DNA from: Streptomyces sp. R28
Lineage (GTDB): Bacteria; Actinomycetota; Actinomycetes; Streptomycetales; Streptomycetaceae
Direction of reading: 5' to 3'
Assembly (NCBI RefSeq): GCF_041052385.1
Contig: NZ_CP163439.1
Coordinates: forward strand, 9,909,001-9,973,000
Length of the DNA stretch: 64,000 nt
Made by a program: the position numbers and the translations under genes. The notes under the pieces were generated by a model that saw nothing but the letters and a program-made list of their open reading frames with translations, had not been told where the DNA came from and made no database searches. Shown here piece by piece: positions 41,857 to 50,139 of this stretch. Position 1 is the stretch's first letter; the number at the start of each line of letters is the position of its first letter.

Positions 41857-42903
41857 ATGCCGTACGTCATGGTGCAGATACCGAAAACGCCCGCGCCCGC
41901 TCTCCCCGCACAGCGCTCGGTACCCACGAGCGCCGATGTGGCCCGCCTCGCCGGCGTCTCGCGCGCGACCGTCTCCTACGTCCTGAACAACACCAGCGCC
42001 GTCCGGATCAGCGAACCCACGCGCCGCCGCGTCCACGAGGCCGCGAAGGAACTCGGCTACGTCCCGCACGCGGCCGCCCGCAGCCTGCGCGCCGGGCACA
42101 GTCGCATGGTCCTGATGCCCGCGCCCAGCTTCCCCGTCGGCCCGCTCTACAGCAGTTTCCTCAGCGATCTCCAGCTGGCGCTCGGCCGCCTCGACTACAC
42201 GGTCGTGCAGCACGGCAGCGTCGGCCTGCACAGCGACGAGGCCGCCCGCGCCTGGGCCGAGCTGCGCCCCGTCGCCGTCCTGGTGTCGGGCTCCGGCCTC
42301 GGCCCGAAAGGCGTGACGGTGCTCAACCGCTCCGGCGCCCGGGCCGTGGTCTCGCTCGGCCCCGAGTCCGTCGAGGGCGCCCACGCCCTGCTGATGGACT
42401 ACGAGGCCGTGGGCCACTGCGCGGGCCGCCACCTGTACGACCGCGGTCGGCGCAGGATCGGCGTCGTCGTGCCCGAGGAGGACGGCCTGGAGTCCTTCTC
42501 CGCGCCCCGCCTCGAAGGTGTGCGCCGGGCCCTGCGCGGCACGGACGCCACCGTGACCGAGCTGCCCCTCGCCTACGCGGAGGAGTCCGCCGCGCGGCTG
42601 GCCGCCCGCTGGCGCGCCCTCGGCCTCGACGCCGTGTTCGCCTACAACGACGAGTACGCGATGCTGCTGATGCGCGCCCTGCAGGACGAGGGCGTCCGCG
42701 TCCCCGCCGACACAGCCGTCATCGGCGCCGACGACCTGATGCTCGGACGGCTGCTGCGGCCTAGGCTGAGCACCGTGCACATCGAGCTGCCGTCCGGTCG
42801 CGAGCTCGCGGAACTGGTCGACCGCGCGGTGCGCAACCCCGGCGCCGCACCCGAGACGCACAAGGTGCTGGGAGCGACGGTGGTGCACCGCGAATCCAGC
42901 TGA
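41857..42903 (+). CDS. LacI-family regulator of the pobA operon
   Basis: A 348-residue LacI/GalR regulator. DNA-binding domain SADVARLAGVSRATVSYVLN at residues 26-45, then RRRVHEAAKELGYVPHAAAR with the hinge. The periplasmic-binding-like sensor has DYEAVGHCAGRHLYDRGRRR, FAYNDEYAMLLMRALQDEGV and VPADTAVIGADDLMLGRLL. It lies 18 bases before pobA on the same strand, so it is co-transcribed with the aromatic genes. Its ligand could be 4-hydroxybenzoate or an aldehyde precursor instead of a sugar. The start may be ATG 41857 or 41869. Confidence 0.88.
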   Translation: MPYVMVQIPKTPAPALPAQRSVPTSADVARLAGVSRATVSYVLNNTSAVRISEPTRRRVHEAAKELGYVPHAAARSLRAGHSRMVLMPAPSFPVGPLYSSFLSDLQLALGRLDYTVVQHGSVGLHSDEAARAWAELRPVAVLVSGSGLGPKGVTVLNRSGARAVVSLGPESVEGAHALLMDYEAVGHCAGRHLYDRGRRRIGVVVPEEDGLESFSAPRLEGVRRALRGTDATVTELPLAYAEESAARLAARWRALGLDAVFAYNDEYAMLLMRALQDEGVRVPADTAVIGADDLMLGRLLRPRLSTVHIELPSGRELAELVDRAVRNPGAAPETHKVLGATVVHRESS

Positions 42904-42921
42904 ACCCAGGGGAGGCGGGAC

Positions 42922-44112
42922 ATGCGCACGACCGTCGGCATCATCGGGGGCGGCCCCGCCGGACTGCTGCTCGCCCGCCTGCTGCACCGCGCCGGCATCG
43001 ACTGTGTCGTCCTGGAGAGCCGCACGCGGGAGTACGTCGAGCAGCGCCAGCGGGCCGGGATGCTGGAGCAGGGCACCGTCGACGCGTTGCGCGAGGCCGG
43101 CGCCGCCGAGCGGCTGACGGCCGAAGGCCTGGTGCACCAGGGCATCGAGCTGCGCTTCGACCGGGAACGCCACCACATCGACTTCCCCGCCCTCACCGGC
43201 GGCCGTACGGTGACGATCTACGCCCAGACCGAGATCGTGAAGGACCTCGTCGCGCTGCAACTCGCCGACGGGCCACCGCTGTTGTTCGAGGCCGAGGCGC
43301 TCGCTGTCGAGAAGCCGGAGAGCGCGACGCCCGTCGTACGGTTCCTGCACGAGGGCCGTGAGCAGACGCTGACCTGCGAGTGGGTGGCCGGCTGCGACGG
43401 CTTCCACGGCATCTCCCGCGACGCGTTCCCGGCCGAGGTGGGCCGCTCGTACGGGCACGAGTATCCGTACTCCTGGCTCGGGGTCCTGGCCGAAGTGCCG
43501 CCGTCCTGCGACGAGTTGATCTACGCACGCGGCGAAGGCGGCTTCGCGCTGCACAGCATGCGCTCGGCCTCGGTCTCCCGGCTCTATCTCCAGGTCCCCA
43601 ACCACACCGACCCCGACGACTGGCACGACGACCGCATCTGGGACGAACTCGCCGCGCGCTTCGCCATCGACGCCGACTGGACCCTGCACCGCGGCCCCAT
43701 CACCGCCAAGTCCGTGACGACGATGCGCAGTTACGTCCACGAGCCGATGCGTCACGGCCGGCTGCTGCTCGCCGGGGACGCCGCCCACATCGTCCCGCCG
43801 ACGGGCGCCAAGGGGCTCAACCTCGCCGTCTCGGACGTACGGGTCCTGGCCCGCGGGTTGATCGAGCTGCACCGCACAGGGAACACACAGCTCCTGGACA
43901 GATACTCCGAGTTGTGTCTTCAACGTGTGTGGCAGGCGAGCCGTTTCTCGGATGACATGACTAAGATGTTGCACGCTCAACCAGACGGGGATGCGTTCGA
44001 CCAGCGGATGCAGCTCGCACGTCTGCGTCGGATCACCGCATCCCGCCACGCGCCCGCCGAACTGGCGGCGAACTACTCGGGACTTCCGCTCCCCCTTGAG
44101 TCCCGCCGGTGA
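42922..44112 (+). CDS. pobA: 4-Hydroxybenzoate 3-monooxygenase
   Basis: A 396-residue FAD enzyme turning 4-hydroxybenzoate into protocatechuate with NAD(P)H and O2. GIIGGGPAGLLLARLLHRAG at the N-terminus, REYVEQRQRAGMLEQGTVD near residue 35, VAGCDGFHGISRDAFP near residue 155, LYLQVPNHTDPDDWHD near residue 222 and LLAGDAAHIVPPTGAKGLNL near residue 283 match the PHBH family along its whole length. GGGGAGG precedes the ATG. The benzaldehyde dehydrogenase gene follows after 17 bases. Confidence 0.95.
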   Translation: MRTTVGIIGGGPAGLLLARLLHRAGIDCVVLESRTREYVEQRQRAGMLEQGTVDALREAGAAERLTAEGLVHQGIELRFDRERHHIDFPALTGGRTVTIYAQTEIVKDLVALQLADGPPLLFEAEALAVEKPESATPVVRFLHEGREQTLTCEWVAGCDGFHGISRDAFPAEVGRSYGHEYPYSWLGVLAEVPPSCDELIYARGEGGFALHSMRSASVSRLYLQVPNHTDPDDWHDDRIWDELAARFAIDADWTLHRGPITAKSVTTMRSYVHEPMRHGRLLLAGDAAHIVPPTGAKGLNLAVSDVRVLARGLIELHRTGNTQLLDRYSELCLQRVWQASRFSDDMTKMLHAQPDGDAFDQRMQLARLRRITASRHAPAELAANYSGLPLPLESRR

Positions 44113-44129
44113 TCGAACGGAGAGTCGCA

Positions 44130-45566
44130 ATGCCGTTGCTCGACCCGAAGACCTGGCAGTCCAGCTCCCTGTCGGGAGATGAGTACGCCATCACCGAGCC
44201 CGCCACCGGCGACACGCTCGGCACCGTCACCCTGGCCGGCGCCGAGGACGTCGGAACGGCCGCGGAGGCCGCCCGCGCCGCCCAGGCCGAGTGGGCACGC
44301 CTCCCGCACTTCGTGCGCGCCTCAGTGCTGCGCAAGGCCGGCGACCTGTTCGCGGCACACGCCGACGAGCTGCGCGAGTGGCTCGTCCGCGAGTCCGGGT
44401 CGATCCCCGGCAAGGCCGACTTCGAACTGCACGTCGCCGCCCAGGAGTGCTACGAGCCCGCCGCCCTCGCCTCCCGCCCGGCCGGGCAGGTCCTGCCCAG
44501 CGAGGCGCCCCGGCTGTCGTACACGCGCCGGGTCCCCGTCGGCGTCGTCGGCGTGATCTCCCCGTTCAACGCCCCGCTGATCCTCTCCATCCGCTCCGTC
44601 GCCCCGGCCCTCGCGCTCGGCAACGCGGTCGTGCTGAAGCCGGACCCGCGCACGGCGGTGTGCGGCGGTCTGTCGCTGGCCGCGGTCTTCGCGGAGGCCG
44701 GTCTGCCCGAGGGGCTGCTGCACATCCTGCCGGGCGGTCCGGAGGTGGGCCAGGCGCTGGTCGCCGACCCGCGCGTGCCCGTCATCTCCTTCACCGGGTC
44801 CACCGCCGCGGGCCGGGCCGTCGGCGAGGCCGCCGGGCGTCATCTCAAGCGCGCGCACCTGGAGTTGGGCGGCAACTCCGCCCTGGTCGTGCTGGAGGAC
44901 GCCGACATCGACGCGGTGATCTCCACGGCCGCCTGGGGGTCCTTCTTCCACCAGGGCCAGATCTGTATGACGACCGGCCGCCACCTCGTCCATCAGTCCC
45001 TGTACGAGGAGTACGTCGAACGGCTCGCGGCCAAGGCCGACTCCCTCGCCGTCGGTGACCCGCACCGCGCCGAGGTCCACCTCGGCCCGCTCATCGACTC
45101 GGGCCAGCTGGGCAAGGTGCACGGCCTGGTGGAGGCCAGCACGTCCCGGGGCGCCAAGCTCGCCGCGGGCGGCACCCACGACCAGCTCTTCTACCGGCCG
45201 ACCGTGCTCGCCGGCGTCGACGACCAGACCCCCGCCTACGCCGAGGAGGTCTTCGGTCCCGTCGCGCCCGTACGCCCCTTCGCGACCGCCGACGAGGCCG
45301 CCGCCCTCGCCGCGGCCGGCTCCTACGGCCTCTCCCTGGGCATCGTCACCGGGGACGCCGCTCGGGGTCTCGACCTGGCCGAGCGGATCCCGACCGGCAT
45401 CGTGCACATCAACGACCAGACCGTCAACGACGAGGCCGTCGCGCCCTTCGGTGGCATCGCCGCCTCCGGCACCGGGGCCCGGTTCGGCGGTGAATCCAAC
45501 CTGGAGGCGTTCACCGACGTGCGCTGGACGACGGTGCGCGGCGACGTGGCGGCGTACCCCTTCTAG
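44130..45566 (+). CDS. Benzaldehyde/vanillin-type NAD(P)-dependent aldehyde dehydrogenase
   Basis: A 478-residue aldehyde dehydrogenase. VPVGVVGVISPFNAPLILSI near residue 140 and VISFTGSTAAGRAVGEAAGR near residue 218 bind the cofactor; HLELGGNSALVVLEDAD near residue 245 has the catalytic Glu and GQICMTTGRHLVHQSLYEEY near residue 278 the nucleophilic Cys. The pattern fits benzaldehyde and vanillin dehydrogenases. With pobA next to it, the likely sequence is 4-hydroxybenzaldehyde to 4-hydroxybenzoate to protocatechuate. Ring cleavage genes are outside the window. Confidence 0.9.
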   Translation: MPLLDPKTWQSSSLSGDEYAITEPATGDTLGTVTLAGAEDVGTAAEAARAAQAEWARLPHFVRASVLRKAGDLFAAHADELREWLVRESGSIPGKADFELHVAAQECYEPAALASRPAGQVLPSEAPRLSYTRRVPVGVVGVISPFNAPLILSIRSVAPALALGNAVVLKPDPRTAVCGGLSLAAVFAEAGLPEGLLHILPGGPEVGQALVADPRVPVISFTGSTAAGRAVGEAAGRHLKRAHLELGGNSALVVLEDADIDAVISTAAWGSFFHQGQICMTTGRHLVHQSLYEEYVERLAAKADSLAVGDPHRAEVHLGPLIDSGQLGKVHGLVEASTSRGAKLAAGGTHDQLFYRPTVLAGVDDQTPAYAEEVFGPVAPVRPFATADEAAALAAAGSYGLSLGIVTGDAARGLDLAERIPTGIVHINDQTVNDEAVAPFGGIAASGTGARFGGESNLEAFTDVRWTTVRGDVAAYPF

Positions 45567-45575
45567 ACCGGGGGC

Positions 45576-45962
<387 letters not shown>

Positions 45963-46093
45963 GGCGTATTCCCTCTTCCTGGTGTCGGGGCGAAGCCGTC
46001 GGCGACAACACGACCGTACGGCTGCGTATTCCGTCGTATTTCCGCGCGCTTACCCGTGTGGCCAGGGCGCACACCACCCGTAAGACTGACCTC

Positions 46094-47527
46094 ATGACGG
46101 AAACGGATTCCATCGCATACGACGTCGTGGTGCTCGGGGCCGGGCCCGTGGGGGAGAACGTCGCCGACCGCACCCGTGCGGCCGGGCTCTCCACCGCGGT
46201 CGTGGAGAGCGAGCTGGTCGGCGGCGAATGCTCGTACTGGGCGTGCATGCCCAGCAAGGCGCTGCTGCGACCGGTCATCGCCCGGGCGGACGCCCGCCGC
46301 CTGCCGGGCCTCAGCCAGTCCGTACAAGGCCCCCTCGACACGGCCGCGGTCCTCGCCCGGCGCGACGAGTACACCTCGCACTGGAAGGACGACGGCCAGG
46401 TCCGGTGGCTGGACGGCATCGGCGCCGACCTCCACCGCGGCCACGGCCGCCTCACCGCGCCCCGCACGGTGGAGGTGACCGGCTCCGACGGCGTACGGCA
46501 GGTCCTGACCGCCCGGCACGCCGTGGTCGTCTGCACCGGCAGCGGCGCCCAGCTGCCCGACCTGCCCACACTCGCCGAGGTCGAGCCGTGGACCAGCCGC
46601 GAGGCCACCAGCGCGAAGGCCGCTCCCGGCCGCCTGGTCGTGGTCGGCGGCGGCGTGGTCGCCACCGAGATGGCCACCGCCTGGCAGGCCCTCGGCTCCC
46701 GGGTCACGCTCCTGGTCCGCGGCAAGGGCCTGCTGTCCCGCATGGAGCCCTTCGCCGGCGAACTGGTCGCCGAGGCGCTCACCGAGGCGGGCGTCGACGT
46801 CCGCACCGGCACCTCCGTCGAGGCGGTGACACGGGAGCACGGCACGGTCGTGGTCGTCACCGACGGCGGCGACCGCATCGAGGCCGACGAGATCCTCTTC
46901 GCCACCGGCCGTGTCCCGCGCACCGCCGACATCGGCCTGGAAACCATCGGCCTGGAACCCGGCTCCTGGCTGGAGGTCGACGACAGCCTCCGTGTCACCG
47001 GCAGCGAATGGCTCTACGCGGTCGGCGACGTCAACCACCGCGCCCTCCTCACCCACCAGGGCAAGTACCAGGCCCGTATCGCGGGCGCGGCCATCGCCGC
47101 CCGCGCCTCCGGCGTGCCCCTCCTGGAGTCCGACCCCTGGGGCGCCCACGCCGCCACCGCCGACCACGCCGCCGTCCCCCAGGTCGTCTTCACCGACCCC
47201 GAGGCCGCCGCCGTGGGGCTCTCCCTGGCGGAGGCCGAACAGGCCGGCCACCGCGTGCGCGCCGTGGACGTCGAGATGTCCTCGGTCGCCGGTGCGGGCC
47301 TGTACGCCGAGGGCTACCGCGGCCGCGCCCGCATGGTCGTCGACCTGGAACGCGAGATCCTCCTCGGCCTCACCTTCGTCGGCGCCGGCGTCGGCGAACT
47401 CATCCACTCGGCGAGCATCGCCGTCGCCGGCCAGGTACCGATCAGCAGGCTGTGGCACGCGGTTCCGTCGTATCCGACGATCAGCGAGGTGTGGTTGCGG
47501 CTGCTGGAGTCGTACCGCGACAACTGA
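46094..47527 (+). CDS. Pyridine nucleotide-disulfide oxidoreductase (dihydrolipoamide dehydrogenase-like)
   Basis: A 477-residue class I flavin disulfide reductase. FAD motif VVVLGAGPVGENVADRT at residues 10-26, redox motif GGECSYWACMPSKALLRP near residue 44 (two Cys with four residues between), NAD motif LVVVGGGVVATEMATAWQAL near residue 183, FATGRVPRTADIGL near residue 270, and the C-terminal HAVPSYPTISEVW near residue 456 with the base His. The SYWA insert between the cysteines differs from the usual LNVG of lipoamide and mercuric reductases, so the substrate is open. Confidence 0.9.
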   Translation: MTETDSIAYDVVVLGAGPVGENVADRTRAAGLSTAVVESELVGGECSYWACMPSKALLRPVIARADARRLPGLSQSVQGPLDTAAVLARRDEYTSHWKDDGQVRWLDGIGADLHRGHGRLTAPRTVEVTGSDGVRQVLTARHAVVVCTGSGAQLPDLPTLAEVEPWTSREATSAKAAPGRLVVVGGGVVATEMATAWQALGSRVTLLVRGKGLLSRMEPFAGELVAEALTEAGVDVRTGTSVEAVTREHGTVVVVTDGGDRIEADEILFATGRVPRTADIGLETIGLEPGSWLEVDDSLRVTGSEWLYAVGDVNHRALLTHQGKYQARIAGAAIAARASGVPLLESDPWGAHAATADHAAVPQVVFTDPEAAAVGLSLAEAEQAGHRVRAVDVEMSSVAGAGLYAEGYRGRARMVVDLEREILLGLTFVGAGVGELIHSASIAVAGQVPISRLWHAVPSYPTISEVWLRLLESYRDN

Positions 47528-47611
47528 CGTCGTCGGCGGGGGAGTTGCTGGCGGGCGCGACCGTCGGGACATCACCGGTCGCGCCCGGCGTTCGCTGCTC
47601 CCCGCCGCCGG

Positions 47612-49198
47612 CTACTGCGCCGACACCAGCTCCAGATACTCCTCGCTCCACAGATCCTCCTCCGCCTCCGGCAACAGCAGCACCCGGTCCGGGCGCAGCG
47701 CCGCCACGGCGCCCGCGTCATGGGTGACCATGACGATCGCGCCGGGGTACGTGCCCACCGCGGCCAGGACCTCGGCGCGGGAGGCCGGGTCCAGGTTGTT
47801 GGTCGGCTCGTCCAGGAGAAGGACGTTCGCGCCGGAGTGCACCAGGCCCGCCAGCGCCAGACGGGTCTTCTCGCCGCCGGACAGGACACCGACCGGCTTG
47901 TCGGCGTCGTCACCGGTGAACAGGAACGATCCCAGGACGCGCCGCACTTCGCCGTACGTCAGATGCGGGGCGGCGGACGCCAGTTGCGCACCCACGGTCA
48001 ACTCTCCGTCCAGCGTGTCGTGTTCCTGGGCGAAGTAGCCCGGACGGAACCCGTGCCCGTGGACCACCCGGCCGCCGTCCGGCCTGGCCTGACCGGCGAG
48101 GATGCGCAACAGGGTCGTCTTTCCCGAACCGTTCGGGCCGAGGACGACCAGGCGGCTGCTCCGGTCGACCGCCAGGTCCACGCCCCGCAGGACGCGATGG
48201 CCGCCGTACGACTTCGTCAGACTGATGGCGCCGAGCGGGATCCGGCCGCACGGTGCCGGTTCGGGCAGCCGGATCCTGGCCACCTTCGCGGTGCGGCGGA
48301 CCGGTTCGAGGTCGGCGAGCATACGGTCGGCGCGGCGGGCCATGTTCTTCGCGGCCACGGCCGTCGACACGCGGGCGCGCATCTTCCCGGCCTGCGCGTG
48401 CAGCGACGCCGCCTTGCGCTCGGCGTTCGTCCGCTCGCGCGCCCTGCGTCGCTCGTCGGCCTCCCGCTGGGCGAGATAGCCGTCCCAGCCCGTGTTGTGG
48501 ATGTCGATCGTGGCGCGCTGCGGATCCAGGTGGAAGACCCGGTTCACCGCGCCGGCGAGCAGTGACGTGTCGTGGCTGATCAGCACGAGCCCGGCCTGAT
48601 GGTTCGTCAGGAACGTGCGCAGCCAGGCCACCGAGTCCGCGTCCAGGTGGTTCGTCGGCTCGTCCAGCAGCAGGGTGCCGTGCTCCGCGAAGAGGATGCG
48701 GGCCAGCTCCACGCGACGGCGCTGTCCGCCCGACAGCGCACCCAACGACCGGTCCATCAGCCGGGCGGGAACCCCGAGACCCGCGGCCACCCGGGCCGCC
48801 TCGGCCTCCGCGGCGTAACCGCCGGCGGCCTGGAAGCGGGCCTCGGCGCGCACGTAGGCGTTCATCGCGCGCTGCGTACCGTCGGCCATGGCCTCCTCGG
48901 CACGGCGCAGGGCGCGTACGGCCCCGTCGAGGCCCCGCGCGGACAGGATGCGGTCGGTGACGGTGACCGTCGGGTCCGCGGCGCGCGAGTCCTGGGGCAG
49001 ATGGCTGACCTCGCCGGTGCGGGTGACCGCCCCGGCAGCCGGGCGCACCGTGCCCGCCAGGGTGTTCAACAGGGTGGTCTTTCCGGTGCCGTTGCGGCCG
49101 ACCAGGCCGATGCGGTCGCCGGGGGAGATGTGGAAGGAGATGCCGGACAGCAGCAGACGCGCGCCGACGCGCACGTCGACACCACTAGCGGTGATCAT
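47612..49198 (-). CDS. ABC-F family ATPase, probably ribosome protection
   Basis: A 528-residue protein with two ABC ATPase domains and no membrane segment. Domain 1: GLVGRNGTGKTTLLNTLAG near residue 32, LSGGQRRRVELARILF near residue 160, LLLDEPTNHLDADSVAWL near residue 182. The charged linker (ERRRARERTNAERKAASLHA) follows near residue 260. Domain 2: VVLGPNGSGKTTLLRILAG near residue 355, LSGGEKTRLALAGL near residue 437, LLLDEPTNNLDPASRAEVLA near residue 458. Such proteins dislodge antibiotics from the ribosome. GGAGCG lies before ATG 49198. A leaderless leader peptide at 49257 suggests control by ribosome stalling. Confidence 0.9.
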   Translation of the reverse strand: MITASGVDVRVGARLLLSGISFHISPGDRIGLVGRNGTGKTTLLNTLAGTVRPAAGAVTRTGEVSHLPQDSRAADPTVTVTDRILSARGLDGAVRALRRAEEAMADGTQRAMNAYVRAEARFQAAGGYAAEAEAARVAAGLGVPARLMDRSLGALSGGQRRRVELARILFAEHGTLLLDEPTNHLDADSVAWLRTFLTNHQAGLVLISHDTSLLAGAVNRVFHLDPQRATIDIHNTGWDGYLAQREADERRRARERTNAERKAASLHAQAGKMRARVSTAVAAKNMARRADRMLADLEPVRRTAKVARIRLPEPAPCGRIPLGAISLTKSYGGHRVLRGVDLAVDRSSRLVVLGPNGSGKTTLLRILAGQARPDGGRVVHGHGFRPGYFAQEHDTLDGELTVGAQLASAAPHLTYGEVRRVLGSFLFTGDDADKPVGVLSGGEKTRLALAGLVHSGANVLLLDEPTNNLDPASRAEVLAAVGTYPGAIVMVTHDAGAVAALRPDRVLLLPEAEEDLWSEEYLELVSAQ

Positions 49199-49256
49199 GA
49201 GAAGACGCTCCGAACAAGCAAGAGGACACACGGGTGGCGTGTAAGCGGGGCCTCAG

Positions 49257-49280
49257 CTAGGAAATTCGGGGCGTGGACAT
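49257..49280 (-). CDS. Candidate 7-residue leader peptide of the ABC-F gene
   Basis: On the minus strand an ATG at 49280 opens a short frame MSTPRIS that ends in TAG at 49257. A -10-like TAGCCT sits 7 bases upstream, so transcription would start at or very near this ATG and the peptide would be leaderless. The ABC-F start is 58 bases further. Short peptides before ABC-F resistance genes commonly sense drug-stalled ribosomes. There is no direct proof here. Confidence 0.45.
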   Translation of the reverse strand: MSTPRIS

Positions 49281-49286
49281 GTGGTC

Positions 49287-49325
49287 AGGCTAACGCGGGC
49301 GCCGTGTCGGGCGCCTGCGAATTTT
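49287..49325 (-). promoter_or_regulatory. Putative promoter of the ABC-F gene, possibly WblC/WhiB7-type
   Basis: Read on the minus strand, an AT-rich patch AAAATT (plus 49320-49325) precedes a GC-rich stretch and a -10-like TAGCCT (plus 49287-49292). AT-rich sequence just upstream of the -35 region is what WhiB7/WblC needs at antibiotic-resistance promoters. The -35 hexamer itself is not distinct, and the distances do not fit exactly. Confidence 0.35.
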
Positions 49326-49330
49326 CTCCG

Positions 49331-49975
49331 TCACGGCAGCTCGAAGCCCAGCGCCTCTGCGGCCCGCGCCGGCGTCGGCCCTGCCCAGCGCTCCGCGATC
49401 GCCTGGTTCGAGGACAGCGAGCGCAGCTCGGCCCGGTCCAGGTAGAGCACGCCGTCGAGATGGTCCGTCTCGTGCTGCACGATACGGGCGGGCCACCCCG
49501 TGAACACCTCGTCGACCGCACGCCCGTGCTCGTCCTCGCCCGTCAGCCGCACCTCGGGGTGCCGGGCCACCACCGCCTGATAGCCCGGCACGCTCAGACA
49601 GCCCTCGAAGAACGCGGCGCGAGCGGTACCGACGGGCTCGTACGACGGGTTCACCAGCACCCGGAACGGCTGCGGCACCCGCCCGCGCGCCAGCCGCACC
49701 TCGTGCGGCACCGGTGCCGGGTCCTCGATCACCGCGATCCGCAGCGGTACGCCGACCTGTGGTGCGGCGAGGCCGACGCCCGGTGCCGCGTGCATGGTGA
49801 TTCGGAGGGCCTCGACGAAGCGGGCCAGCAGCGCCGGGTCCAGCTGGCCGTCGAAGAGTTCGGTGTGGCGCCGCAGCACCGGTTCGCCGGCCGCCACGAT
49901 GGCCAACGGGCCCTCGGTGGACAGGAGTTGCTCGACCTGCTCGGCCAGGGGTGCGCGATCGCTCGGAGTTGCCAT
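49331..49975 (-). CDS. def: Peptide deformylase
   Basis: A 214-residue metalloprotease that removes the N-formyl group from new proteins. All three motifs are present: PGVGLAAPQVGVPLRIAV near residue 68, FFEGCLSVPGYQAVV near residue 122 with the metal Cys, and RIVQHETDHLDGVLYLD near residue 163 with HExxH. The N-terminal extension of about 30 residues is typical of actinobacterial type. ATG 49975 was used. The gene probably is an additional copy; the housekeeping one is usually next to fmt. Confidence 0.93.
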   Translation of the reverse strand: MATPSDRAPLAEQVEQLLSTEGPLAIVAAGEPVLRRHTELFDGQLDPALLARFVEALRITMHAAPGVGLAAPQVGVPLRIAVIEDPAPVPHEVRLARGRVPQPFRVLVNPSYEPVGTARAAFFEGCLSVPGYQAVVARHPEVRLTGEDEHGRAVDEVFTGWPARIVQHETDHLDGVLYLDRAELRSLSSNQAIAERWAGPTPARAAEALGFELP

Positions 49976-50139
49976 CGCGCCAGCATGCCACGGCGCACCC
50001 GCCACTCGCCGACTCATGTGTGACGTACGCCACTTAGCAAGCCGGGAACTCGACGGACCCGTCCCCCGACTACTGGACCGCTACATCAGACAGAGCACGT
50101 ACGTCCCCACTCCCCGTCCCAGCCCCGGAGATGCCGCCG

